Positions 1-7,924 are shown, counted from the first letter of the stretch. The stretch: DNA of 11,967 nt from Cyanobacteria bacterium UBA2566 (GCA_002340255.1 DDLS01000136.1:1-11967), one strand, 5' to 3'. Notes: generated by a model not told the origin, from the sequence alone. Program-made: numbers and translations.

Positions 1-183
1 AAGATTTTGAAAATTTGGGATTGATAAAAATTAGTGAGGATATTTGAGTGTCTCCTGAAATCGAAATAAGTCCAAATGCTTAATCAGCTCTTTTCAGAAC
101 TGTCCTACAGTGCTGAATGCTAGGCTAATGAGGGGATGAGTCAGGAAGTCTTCCTCTGTAGTTGTCAAAATGGTTAGTCGAAG

Positions 184-232
184 CGACATAATTGAGGAGG
201 AAGCTTGTTCTGCTCCCTCCTCAATTATGTCG
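184..232 (-). terminator. Strong hairpin downstream of the SLH gene, possible terminator
   Basis: Two 17-base arms, cgacataattgaggagg (184-200) and its exact complement (216-232), flank a 15-base spacer. Inside the spacer agc/gct (202-204 with 212-214) can add three more pairs across one mismatch, leaving a 7-base loop. On the minus strand it lies 22 bases past the stop of the SLH gene, where a transcription terminator would sit. There is no clean run of T after the stem in that direction, so it is not a textbook intrinsic terminator. It could equally be an mRNA 3'-end stabiliser or the remains of a small palindromic repeat. Confidence 0.45.
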
Positions 233-254
233 ACCATCTTTAGAAGTACAGAGA

Positions 255-1511
255 TTACTGAGCAGAAGCGGTAGGAATATCCGATTTCACACAATTGAGC
301 ATCCTCAAGGTTGCGGCTGCTGCATAGTTTCGGCGAGCGTTATCGTTGGGCATAAACTGATTACCCGATTCATTTAAGGGGGAAGCCACAGAGCAATAAG
401 TAGACATTTGGGTAATCAAATCAGAGGCCCAATGATTATCAAGATCACTAAATGATTGCGGATTTTGTTTGCCTTGGATCTCGGGATTCAAACCACTGGT
501 TTTACGGGCAAACTCCGCTGCACGGCGTTGAACTGCCATTAATTCTGCACGGGTGACTGATTGAGCCGGTTTGAATGTACCATCTGTGTAACCACTGACA
601 ATATTGTTGTCTTTTGCCCATTGGATTTTGGCGGCACTCCATCGAGAGGAAGTGACATCAGGATAGGGGGTCGTGGAAATATTCGTAGGAATATTGACAT
701 TAGTGCCAGGAATGGTTTTGAGGGATTCTAAAACCATAGATACTAATTGTTCGCGTGTGAGGGGATTTTGGGGACGGAAGGTACTATCCTCAGCAAAGCC
801 AGAAATAAAACCGATATTGACTGCTTCATTGATTTCGCTGGCATAAATATCATTCGCAATATCTTTAAAGCTGGGAGTAATAGGTGCGGGAGGATTAGGA
901 TCAATGGGATTGGGATCAACTGGATTAGGATCAACTGGATTGGGAGATGTCCCAATCAAGGAACTCAATTGTTGATCGTTGAGAAGGTAAACATGGCCCA
1001 GGGTTTGACCTTGATAGGAGCGTTTCGCAAAGCGCCAACCAGGGTTAAGATAAATTTTGGTAAAATCAGAAGTCGCACCAGAGGCTCGACCAATTTCTAT
1101 TTCTGGTCCTCCTGGAGTGTTGGATGATCCAACTAAGACTAAATCATTATTACGATTGACAATTCTTAGACTGTACTGGAGGGCCAGATCCTGATTGTCA
1201 ACCCGGATGGAAAATCCATTACTATCGGTACTTCGACCACAAATACCGGTAAAGTCAAAATTGAGTAAAAGAGGATTAACAACGGTGGGACTTTGGCCAC
1301 TTTCACTCCAACATTGACGGGAGTTGGATTTTTGTTCCAAAATGAGCAATTGGTGAGCAGTTGTGCCTCGTGGTGCAGCGATCGCGATAAAATTATCTTG
1401 TTGAACTTCGCTATGATCGAAAAAGGCACGAGCTGTAGATACCCAAGTTGTCATTCCAACTACAGTAGTGGTAGCAATAGCAGCGAAACGAGAGAGCAGT
1501 GATTTTTTCAT
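255..1511 (-). CDS. Exported DUF3747 and S-layer homology (SLH) domain protein
   Basis: This is a 418-residue exported protein, probably attached to the cell wall. Residues 1-29 form a signal peptide (MKK start, hydrophobic core, ARA before F30). Residues about 36-185 match the cyanobacterial DUF3747 domain, recognisable from IAAPRGTTAHQLLILEQ and paired cysteines C67 and C91. A Pro/Asp linker of NPVDP-type repeats (about 190-209) leads to SLH units at about 215-262 (FKDI, then GFAEDSTFRPQNPLTREQ) and 283-333 (YPDV, then GYTDGTFKPAQSVTRAE). A third, degenerate unit lies at 354-405 (FSDLDNHWASD). SLH domains bind peptidoglycan-linked polymers, so a cell-envelope location follows from the family; the role of DUF3747 is unknown to me. 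The ATG at 1511 gives an intact signal peptide, although I see no clear Shine-Dalgarno. It lies 139 bases downstream of the cyclase stop on the same strand and may have its own promoter. Confidence 0.9.
   Translation of the reverse strand: MKKSLLSRFAAIATTTVVGMTTWVSTARAFFDHSEVQQDNFIAIAAPRGTTAHQLLILEQKSNSRQCWSESGQSPTVVNPLLLNFDFTGICGRSTDSNGFSIRVDNQDLALQYSLRIVNRNNDLVLVGSSNTPGGPEIEIGRASGATSDFTKIYLNPGWRFAKRSYQGQTLGHVYLLNDQQLSSLIGTSPNPVDPNPVDPNPIDPNPPAPITPSFKDIANDIYASEINEAVNIGFISGFAEDSTFRPQNPLTREQLVSMVLESLKTIPGTNVNIPTNISTTPYPDVTSSRWSAAKIQWAKDNNIVSGYTDGTFKPAQSVTRAELMAVQRRAAEFARKTSGLNPEIQGKQNPQSFSDLDNHWASDLITQMSTYCSVASPLNESGNQFMPNDNARRNYAAAATLRMLNCVKSDIPTASAQ
892..946 (-). repeat. 15-bp tandem repeat encoding the NPVDP linker
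   Basis: Three full units and one partial unit of 15 bases (ggattaggatcaatg, ggattgggatcaact, ggattaggatcaact, then ggattgggag) lie in frame inside the SLH gene. On the minus strand each encodes one Asn-Pro-Val/Ile-Asp-Pro step of the linker between DUF3747 and the SLH units. Because the unit is a multiple of three, copy-number change would lengthen or shorten the linker without breaking the frame. Confidence 0.85.
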
Positions 1512-1650
1512 AAGTTTTGCGACTGATTAGACTTAATTTAAGCAGTGTACAAGAGAGACGTTCTCTTCTCCAGTACCTCCTCAGTCGAAGGACATCCGTA
1601 ACTTGTTTCTAGGGTATGTGACAGTTTGAGAGCTGTCTGTGGTAGGTCAC

Positions 1651-3888
1651 TTAAGCGCTTTTAGAGATCTCCTCGTATAAGTGCTTTAACTTGGCTTCCA
1701 CAGGAGGGGGTTTGGACGTAAATCGGATGGAGAATTGATCCTTAGATCGATGGTTGTCTAGTACTTTGGCATAAACATCTTCACGGTTTTCTGGTTGAGC
1801 ATCCTTAAAGAAATTAATTTTTAAGTTGGTTAACCCGGAAGGAATTTGATTGGCCAACTCTGGAGTTACAAGAATGATTGCGCCCTTTTCCGAGAGGGCA
1901 ATCAACTGGCCCTGATTGACCCGATCGCTAATATTTTTACCTTCTAACACTGCATACTGAAGGGGAAGGGCTTGGGATAAGCGAAAGAAATTCTCTTCTT
2001 CTTTGGGTAAATCAAGTTGATAGGGGCCACCAATACCGCCTATATCATAGATAGTAATCGGAGTTTTTACTCCCTTGGGGGTCACTTGTTTCTCGCCATT
2101 GATTTTAACCTCTGGACCAGCTTCGACTAAGGTGGATTCAGATACTAAAACCTGACCAGCCGTGGTATAGGATTCAATACGATAGGTTAAATTCACTTGA
2201 GAGCCAACTACGCCATATTTAGTCCGTTTCTCAGAACCAATATTACCGACCACCACCTCACCGGTATTAATGCCAACTCCCATTTCTAGGGAAGATAGTC
2301 CCCATTTTTTCATCTGCACATTAACTTGTTTCATGGCGAGTTGCATGGCAACAGCACAGGCGATCGCTCTTTGAGGGTCATCTTCACGGGGAATGGGAGC
2401 GCCAAATAGGACTAAAATCCCATCCCCCATAAACTCATCAATGGTTCCCTGATATTCGGTAATCACATCAGCCATATAGCCCAGATAAAAATTGAGGATT
2501 TTAATTACTTCTTCTGGAGAGAGGCGCTCAGACAGAGCGGTAAACCCTCGTAGATCGGAGGTGAGAATCGTAATTTTGCGTCGTTCACCGCCTAACTTTA
2601 AGCCTTCTGGATGCTCTAATAAGGTAGAAACAATTTCCTGACTCAGATAGCGGCCAAAGGTTTTACGGATATCTCCGGCACTACGGGCAATATAGGTAGT
2701 AATAGCAACAAACGAGCCAACTAAACTCATGATTGGGGGTAGTATAGGTAACCACCATCCGATTAAAAAGGCTCCATAGGTGGTGGCGATTAACAAGGGT
2801 ATAGTGGCAATAGGGGCGATCGCCTTACGAATGGTTGATGAGTTCAGGCTTGCACTGTGGCGTAATCTCCAGGTTAAAACAGCTCCAACCCAGGCCCAGA
2901 ATAGAATCCACAGATTCTCCCCCATCTCATTCCAACTTTGAATTAGGGGTCGTCCTTCTAGGGCCGAACTCAGGATCAGACTGGTAATATTAGCGTGAAT
3001 TTCCACTCCTGCCATCCGTTGGGAGGGAGTAATGGTATAGGGTGTGGGAAAGATGTCTTGAAAGGACTCTCCCACTGCACCAATTAAAACGATGCGATCG
3101 CTTGCCCAATGTGCGGGTACTCTATCTTCTAGAACATCCATCAGGGAAACTGTCTCAAAAGACTCACTGGGACCGTGATAATTAAGCATTAACTGATATC
3201 CCCCCTCAGCTTCACCCAAATATGCTCCCACCTTCGGTTCTAGGGGAGAAAAGATGGTTTTTCCTAACCGCCACGTCCGGTTAGCTACAGTTTCAGGAGA
3301 AACCCCTTCTGGTTTGAGATAGAGTAAGGCTAGATAAAGAGGCAAACCATAAATCGTTTCCCCTTCTGGGGTATCGAGAGACACTAAAGCCCGACGTACC
3401 TTACTATCAGCATCGGGCAATAAATCGTTAGCTCCTACCTGATTTTTGGCTTTTAGGGCTGGAGGTGGATCAACGCGATCGCGATCGTCATCTCCTACGG
3501 CCTTTTGAATCCCAATCAAATAATTAGTATTCTCAAAAATATCGACTAGGGCTTTATGGCCAGGTTCAACGGGTAAATCCCGGTAAATATCCAAACCAAT
3601 AGCCCTAGGTTCCATGGCAATTAGCTTCTGGAGCAGATCGGCATAAATCTGATCGGGAATAATGGCTTGGCCGATCGCGTGTACATCAGCTTCATTAATA
3701 CCGACAATGACAATGCGCTCATCGCTAGGTTCTAGAGGTCGCCAACGCATATACAGATCAAATAGGGCCCATTCTCCTCCTTGCAATGTGCCCATTAGCC
3801 GCAAAAAAATGACAAATAGAGCCACTGAAGGGGTGGCGATCCATACCCCTCGCTGTTGCCATAACCAATCTTTAATTGTTTGCCACAT
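1651..3888 (-). CDS. cya2: CHASE2-class III nucleotide cyclase, predicted guanylyl cyclase (Cya2-like)
   Basis: This 745-residue membrane sensor should make a cyclic nucleotide. A first membrane helix (about 17-35) is followed by an extracytoplasmic CHASE2 domain (about 36-320) and three helices (about 326-342, 356-376, 380-400). The class III cyclase domain spans about 436-617. It has both metal-binding aspartates (D445 in TSDLRGFT, D489 in FMGDG) and the transition-state residues N566 and R570 (VNLTYRIES), so it should be active. At the two purine-selecting positions it has E485 (DEFMGD) and G559 (YGVVG), where adenylyl cyclases carry Lys and Asp/Thr. The family's known guanylyl cyclase, Synechocystis Cya2, selects GTP through a conserved Glu. 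Residues about 633-745 resemble a PilZ fold (LSEKGAIILV) but lack a clear RxxxR. The gene lies 69 bases after the DUF928 gene on the same strand, a pairing I associate with CHASE2 genes in cyanobacteria. The cyclase call is secure; the substrate and the symbol are inferred. Confidence 0.9.
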   Translation of the reverse strand: MWQTIKDWLWQQRGVWIATPSVALFVIFLRLMGTLQGGEWALFDLYMRWRPLEPSDERIVIVGINEADVHAIGQAIIPDQIYADLLQKLIAMEPRAIGLDIYRDLPVEPGHKALVDIFENTNYLIGIQKAVGDDDRDRVDPPPALKAKNQVGANDLLPDADSKVRRALVSLDTPEGETIYGLPLYLALLYLKPEGVSPETVANRTWRLGKTIFSPLEPKVGAYLGEAEGGYQLMLNYHGPSESFETVSLMDVLEDRVPAHWASDRIVLIGAVGESFQDIFPTPYTITPSQRMAGVEIHANITSLILSSALEGRPLIQSWNEMGENLWILFWAWVGAVLTWRLRHSASLNSSTIRKAIAPIATIPLLIATTYGAFLIGWWLPILPPIMSLVGSFVAITTYIARSAGDIRKTFGRYLSQEIVSTLLEHPEGLKLGGERRKITILTSDLRGFTALSERLSPEEVIKILNFYLGYMADVITEYQGTIDEFMGDGILVLFGAPIPREDDPQRAIACAVAMQLAMKQVNVQMKKWGLSSLEMGVGINTGEVVVGNIGSEKRTKYGVVGSQVNLTYRIESYTTAGQVLVSESTLVEAGPEVKINGEKQVTPKGVKTPITIYDIGGIGGPYQLDLPKEEENFFRLSQALPLQYAVLEGKNISDRVNQGQLIALSEKGAIILVTPELANQIPSGLTNLKINFFKDAQPENREDVYAKVLDNHRSKDQFSIRFTSKPPPVEAKLKHLYEEISKSA

Positions 3889-3957
3889 AGAGCCCAGGGT
3901 TACAGTAGTCTTCAGTTAAGCTGTCTGTTAATCTGCACCCTACAATACCTAATGATA

Positions 3958-4689
3958 CTAAGGATTTCCGGTAATTCTTTCTAAGAAAAGCATTGGCGTT
4001 TGGGTTAACTTATCAAGGCCAACGGATTTTAAGAGACTTTCCCAAGGTTGGGTATCGAGATCCCTTAATTGAGCAGCGATCGCTACACTATCGTACCAAA
4101 TTTTTGCATCAGCCAGTACTTCAGCTTGTTTGAGTAGGTCTTCTTGAGCTTGAGCTTCTTCTAAATCAGCCATTACCGTTGGATCTAAGGTAACATGCTG
4201 AATCTGTCCTTGAATGGATTCATCAATCGTGCGATCGCTAGGATTACAAATTAGGGCAAATAGCCAGGTATATTCGGTTGAATTGCCCATTGCTTCAGGT
4301 AAATTCATCGTTACCTTGACTAAACCTCCATCTTTGGAGAGTTCTAATTTCTCCGTATAGACATCATTGCCTTGCCGATCAATTAAAACAAATTCCGCCA
4401 ATTCTGCTTCAGTTTTAGGCACATAAAAGAACATGGTGGGGGTATCACTAGCCGTTTGACCTACATAATTGTCGGGTTCAATTGGTCTTAGAGCCATTAA
4501 GGAGAGTCCATTTTGAGGAATGATACAAGTTGAAGATCCTCTCACTCCTCCCCCAACACTTCCTCCTCTGGGAGCGCCCCCTCCACTGGTATCAGGAAAT
4601 TCTAGGGCGATCGCCCCTGGAGTGAAGAGAAGAGGAGCGAGCATAACGGTCAGAAATCTTAGGGGGGAAGGAAAGCGTTTAAAGTCCAT
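3958..4689 (-). CDS. Exported DUF928 protein
   Basis: This 243-residue protein has a signal peptide (about 1-28, ending AIA before L29). A Gly-rich stretch follows (GGGAPRGGSVGGG, 36-48), then the DUF928 domain (about 52-235). Family hallmarks visible are an early Cys followed by LMALRP (C55), a WLFALICNPSDR segment (C148), and a helical C-terminal half containing AKIWYDSVA. C55 and C148 could pair once exported. The function of DUF928 is not known. The protein is likely periplasmic and is the first gene of a probable two-gene unit with the CHASE2 cyclase, whose sensor domain would also face the periplasm. A role in presenting or modulating the CHASE2 signal is therefore plausible but only inferred. 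An AAAGGAG lies about 13 bases before the ATG, farther than ideal. Confidence 0.85.
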   Translation of the reverse strand: MDFKRFPSPLRFLTVMLAPLLFTPGAIALEFPDTSGGGAPRGGSVGGGVRGSSTCIIPQNGLSLMALRPIEPDNYVGQTASDTPTMFFYVPKTEAELAEFVLIDRQGNDVYTEKLELSKDGGLVKVTMNLPEAMGNSTEYTWLFALICNPSDRTIDESIQGQIQHVTLDPTVMADLEEAQAQEDLLKQAEVLADAKIWYDSVAIAAQLRDLDTQPWESLLKSVGLDKLTQTPMLFLERITGNP

Positions 4690-4965
4690 AGCGTGAATAC
4701 ATCTCCTTTAGGCAAACAGTTAGGTCTATTTCTCTACTCTGGGATAGGATGACAAGTAAAGTCTTCACTGGATAAGTGAATTTCTTTTCTATCTATCTTA
4801 ATCTTTGTCCCAGGAACCATCATGTGCTAAACATTGAGGGTAATAAGATAAGGTAATTTAACTTAGGTATAGTTCAAATTTACCTGATACTGGAACATCT
4901 CAATGAGAAGACGCTTAGAAATCAGTCGCAGTTCCAGGTTATCTAATTGCATTCCTATCATAATT
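4690..4965. promoter_or_regulatory. Divergent intergenic region between DUF928 gene and hypE
   Basis: About 275 bases separate the divergent DUF928 and hypE starts, so promoters for both units must lie here or overlap the upstream in-frame extension of hypE. The stretch is AT-rich with no HIP1 site. I could not find a convincing -35/-10 pair in either direction. GTA-N8-TAG at 4853-4866 only approximates an NtcA box. Confidence 0.4.
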
Positions 4966-6036
4966 ATGAACATGGCTGCTTCGCCGGATTTTTCCCTCTC
5001 TTGTCCTATTCCTATTCAACAATATCCCCAGGTACTCTTAGCCCACGGAGGGGGTGGAAAACTGATGCATCAGCTTATTGAGCAGATGTTTTTACCCGTT
5101 TTCGGCCGTCCTGATGTTTCCCATGATGCTAGTGTATTTGCAGTTAAGGGCGATCGCCTAGCCTTTACTACAGATTCCTATGTCGTTAATCCCTTGATCT
5201 TTCCGGGGGGCGATATTGGCTCAATGGCGGTTTATGGAACAGTCAATGATTTAGCTATGGCTGGAGCAAGACCTTTGTATCTGAGTGCAGGGTTTATCTT
5301 GGAGGAAGGGTTATCTATGGAGACTCTCTGGCACATCGTGCGATCGATGCAAGCAGCTGCACAGAAGGCAGGAGTACAGATCATTACCGGTGATACTAAG
5401 GTCGTCGATCGAGGAAAAGGAGATGGGATGTTTATTAACACCTCTGGTGTAGGGGTGATTGAGTCACCAAGCCAGATTTCTCCCCAACAGGTGCGATCGC
5501 AAGATGCCATCATCATTAATGGGGATTTAGGCCGACATGGGATCGCTATCATGGCTGTGCGGGAAGGTTTGGAATTTGAAACTACCATTGAGAGTGATTC
5601 GGCTCCTGTGGCCAGGCAAGTGCTGAAATTACTTGAAGCAGGAGTTAACATTCATTGTTTGCGGGATTTAACCAGAGGAGGATTAGCTAGCACCTTAAAT
5701 GAAATTGCCCTTAGTTCAGGCTTGAATTTGCAGATTGATGAATCCTTAATTCCAGTTCGGGAGGATGTGCGTGGAGCCTGTGAAATTCTGGGTTTTGATC
5801 CTCTTTATGTTGCCAATGAGGGGCGATTTGTAGCTTTTATTCCCCAGTCCGATGTGGACTTAACGCTATCAGTGTTAAGGGAAACTTCAGAAGCAAAGGA
5901 GGGGGGATGGATGATTGGGGAAGTCGGTGAACCAGAAGTTTCTGAACCTTCTGGTTTAGTTAGTCTCAAAAGTCAAATTGGTGCCAATCGGATTCTGGAT
6001 TGGCTAAGTGGTGAACAGTTACCTCGAATTTGTTGA
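4966..6036 (+). CDS. hypE: HypE, [NiFe]-hydrogenase maturation carbamoyl dehydratase
   Basis: HypE works with HypF to make the cyanide ligands of the [NiFe]-hydrogenase active site: HypF carbamoylates the HypE C-terminal Cys and HypE dehydrates it to a thiocyanate using ATP. The protein ends exactly in PRIC, the diagnostic HypE tail. The PurM/AIR-synthase-like fold is clear from LAHGGGGKLMHQLI near the N-terminus, TTDSYVVNPLIFPGGDIGS, GTVNDLAMAGARP, ITGDTKVVDRGKGDG and LRDLTRGGLASTLNE. The reading frame is open to an ATG at 4903, which would add 21 residues (MRRRLEISRS...). I start at 4966 (MNMAASPDF, 356 residues) because the extension looks unlike HypE; ATG 4972 is equally possible. A weak GGA before 4903 is the only ribosome-site hint. 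No other hyp or hydrogenase gene is in the window. Scattered hyp genes are known in cyanobacteria, so an isolated hypE is not odd. Confidence 0.93.
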   Translation: MNMAASPDFSLSCPIPIQQYPQVLLAHGGGGKLMHQLIEQMFLPVFGRPDVSHDASVFAVKGDRLAFTTDSYVVNPLIFPGGDIGSMAVYGTVNDLAMAGARPLYLSAGFILEEGLSMETLWHIVRSMQAAAQKAGVQIITGDTKVVDRGKGDGMFINTSGVGVIESPSQISPQQVRSQDAIIINGDLGRHGIAIMAVREGLEFETTIESDSAPVARQVLKLLEAGVNIHCLRDLTRGGLASTLNEIALSSGLNLQIDESLIPVREDVRGACEILGFDPLYVANEGRFVAFIPQSDVDLTLSVLRETSEAKEGGWMIGEVGEPEVSEPSGLVSLKSQIGANRILDWLSGEQLPRIC

Positions 6037-6091
6037 GTAATGAGTGGCAGGCAAAGTGGGCAGGAACATAAGCGATTCTTATGCCTATTGA
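6037..6091. terminator. Convergent gap with a small hairpin
   Basis: hypE and the barrel-protein gene converge here. A 6-base inverted repeat, cataag (6067-6072) and cttatg (6078-6083) with a 5-base loop, is the only visible structure. It is symmetrical and could serve either strand, but the stem is AT-rich and no T-run follows, so terminator activity is uncertain. Confidence 0.25.
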
Positions 6092-6919
6092 TTAGCGGAA
6101 GAACAAACCGGGGAAGTTATACCCAACTCCTAAGGTTAAGCCCCAATCGACAGCACGCACATCCCAAAAGCCAGTATTTAAGGTGGCATTAAATGTAAAG
6201 TTATTGCTAAAGGGCACATCGATGCCAGTAGTAATTAAGGGCCCATGAGTACCATTTTTTAGGTCTAAACCAAACCCACCACCGATGAAGAGGGTAACAG
6301 GGGGGGCGTAGGCTTCGCGACTGAAGGGAATGTCATAGGTAAAGGGAATCGTGATGCTCGTACCATCACCGATAATGACCGAGGGACGGAAGGAAAAATT
6401 TTCGGTAAAGGCAACGCGCGTTAACAATGTACCTCCAGAACTACCGAGAGAAGATTCACCATGAAAGCCAATGGTTCCCCCTAAACCGATATAGCTAAAG
6501 CCGTTATAGTATTGGGAACGTTCGTATCGCCGACGTTCAACTGAGTAGCTATTCTGACCTTCTGGAGCTTGGGCGAATTGTCCAGAAATGTTAGTTTCTC
6601 CGAGTCCTTGGGCATTTGTACTTCCTTGTCCTGGGACTTCATAGTCAGAGGTGGCTTTCACTTGTTGAGGAGAGGTGAAGCTAGGAGTAGGAAGGGTTTG
6701 AGTGCTTACTGTATCGAGTGTCGCTTCAAAGGCTTCTGGACTAATGGCAGTGGGGGTTACGGGAATTTCTGGGGCTATATAGGGAGCTTCTAGGGGCGCA
6801 TACCCTTGAGATTTAGTCGGATTTTCTCCTAGAGTTTGGGCTGATGTGGGTTGGGGGGCGATCGCCAGAATACCCGCCAGATTAAGCAATAAATATAAAT
6901 GAATACGCCTTAAAACCAT
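6092..6919 (-). CDS. Putative outer-membrane beta-barrel protein
   Basis: This 275-residue exported protein has a signal peptide at 1-28 (positive RR, hydrophobic LLLNLAGILAIAP, cleavage near SAQ). Residues 29-125 are low-complexity and rich in Pro, Thr, Ser and Gln, probably disordered. From about 138 onward alternating polar/hydrophobic segments suggest roughly eight strands (for example FSYIGLGGTIGF, TLLTRVAF, FSFRPSVII, SITIPFTYDI, PPVTLFIGGGFGLDL, GPLITTGIDV, FTFNATLNTG, VDWGLTLGVGYNF). Asn/Gly turns separate them, and the protein ends in aromatic residues (GLFF) before a final Arg. This pattern fits a small outer-membrane barrel. I do not recognise a specific family and assign no substrate. 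It is the last gene of the minus-strand series, 50 bases after the beta-lactamase-fold gene. The ATG at 6919 gives the full signal peptide; a GGAGAG lies rather far upstream. Confidence 0.75.
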   Translation of the reverse strand: MVLRRIHLYLLLNLAGILAIAPQPTSAQTLGENPTKSQGYAPLEAPYIAPEIPVTPTAISPEAFEATLDTVSTQTLPTPSFTSPQQVKATSDYEVPGQGSTNAQGLGETNISGQFAQAPEGQNSYSVERRRYERSQYYNGFSYIGLGGTIGFHGESSLGSSGGTLLTRVAFTENFSFRPSVIIGDGTSITIPFTYDIPFSREAYAPPVTLFIGGGFGLDLKNGTHGPLITTGIDVPFSNNFTFNATLNTGFWDVRAVDWGLTLGVGYNFPGLFFR

Positions 6920-6969
6920 AATGATGAATGTCTCTCCTCGATGAAACGGATACTCGCTCCAGGGATATC

Positions 6970-7884
6970 TTAAGCTAGATTGCCCATGGCGGCTACCACT
7001 TGCTGGGAAATAAAGGGCAGGAGGTGAATATTTTGGCTTTGTTCAGTAAAAATGACCAGTAAGTAGGGCCGGAGATTATCCCCCATTTCAATATAGGCGC
7101 TTTCATGGCGCAACGTTCCCATTAAGCCCGATTTTGACCATAGAGTAGCGGTTGGCGGTAGACCTTGACCCAAGAAACCGAGGATAGAGTCTAGATTAGG
7201 GTCAATTGTCTGGCGCATCAAGGCCATCATTTCCTGAGAGGATTTGGAGGAAACGGCTACGCCACCGATAATACTATGTAGTAGGCGAGCGGTGGCATTG
7301 GTGGTTAAGCGATTTTGGTTTTCCATCTGAGGGCCTAAAAATAGGCGATCGCGCCCATAAGCTCCATACGTCCAATTCTTTTGGTTTACATTAATAGACT
7401 CTAATTCTGGCCATCCCAAGGACTGAAAATAGCGATTAACAATATTACGTTGGGACTTCCAGGTTTCAAAGGGGCCGCCGGAAAACTCTGGTCCGCTTGT
7501 TGTTCCGGTCAACACATCAAGGACTAAACTGGTAGCATCAGGGTTGCGATCGCGGATCATATCTTGGATGGCTCGTTCCAATTCTGCACTAGGAAGAGCC
7601 ATACCCGTTTCCAACCACTCATAGATAGCGACTAAATAAAACAGGGTGACCAAATGTGCAGGGGCGATCGCCTGTTTTCCTCGATATTCAAATCCCCTCA
7701 CCGGGTGTTTCCAGAACTCTTCAGCCGATAGCGCTCCTCCTGTATTTACCCAAATAGGAGGGTCATAAACTATCCAAGTGAGCGCCACTTGATCTTGGCT
7801 CAGTTGGGGAAAAGCTGTCCAAGTATTATCCAGGATCTGATATCCCAGATGGGCTAAGTCTTTATCTTTGTGGAAAAAAGTCAT
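6970..7884 (-). CDS. Class A beta-lactamase-fold protein, probable pseudoenzyme
   Basis: This 304-residue protein has the overall pattern of the class A beta-lactamase / serine hydrolase fold. The helix after the active-site turn is readable as LFYLVAIYEWLETG (81-94), the second motif region as RDRNPDATSLVLDVLTG (111-127), and the KTG-type motif as WSKSGLMGTLRHESAYIE (K251-S252-G253). The first motif should read P-A-S-x-x-K. Here it is P75-A76-H77-L78-V79-T80, so both the nucleophile Ser and the general-base Lys are gone. The SDN-type motif reads R-N-P. From memory of cyanobacterial relatives, intact members read PASVVK at this place. Hydrolysis or penicillin binding by the usual mechanism is therefore unlikely. 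The frame is intact over the full expected length, suggesting a retained non-catalytic role. No signal peptide is seen (MTFFHKD start), so it is probably cytoplasmic, unlike true beta-lactamases. It sits 40 bases after the Uma2 gene. Confidence 0.82.
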   Translation of the reverse strand: MTFFHKDKDLAHLGYQILDNTWTAFPQLSQDQVALTWIVYDPPIWVNTGGALSAEEFWKHPVRGFEYRGKQAIAPAHLVTLFYLVAIYEWLETGMALPSAELERAIQDMIRDRNPDATSLVLDVLTGTTSGPEFSGGPFETWKSQRNIVNRYFQSLGWPELESINVNQKNWTYGAYGRDRLFLGPQMENQNRLTTNATARLLHSIIGGVAVSSKSSQEMMALMRQTIDPNLDSILGFLGQGLPPTATLWSKSGLMGTLRHESAYIEMGDNLRPYLLVIFTEQSQNIHLLPFISQQVVAAMGNLA

Positions 7885-7924
7885 TTGAATGAGTTGATTT
7901 CGGTTCGAGGGTACAGTCTCTTAG

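Noticed and set aside
1..183. Possible gene end or RNA gene at the left edge
   Set aside because: No frame with family resemblance and no tRNA-like fold seen; treated as intergenic.
747..1127. Plus-strand open frame of 126 codons inside the SLH gene
   Set aside because: It is the antisense shadow of the tandem-repeat linker and DUF3747 coding sequence; no family recognised.
1620..1637. Small hairpin gacag/ctgtc after the cyclase gene as a terminator
   Set aside because: The stem is only five pairs with an 8-base loop and has no T-run.
4853..4866. Possible NtcA box before hypE
   Set aside because: The sequence is GTA-N8-TAG and not GTA-N8-TAC, and no well-placed -10 box follows.
4903..4965. 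Longer HypE start at 4903
   Set aside because: The extra 21 residues do not resemble the HypE N-terminus. Not fully excluded, since a weak GGA precedes it.
5232..5651. Minus-strand open frame of 139 codons inside hypE
   Set aside because: Antisense shadow of a well-conserved gene; composition gives no known protein.
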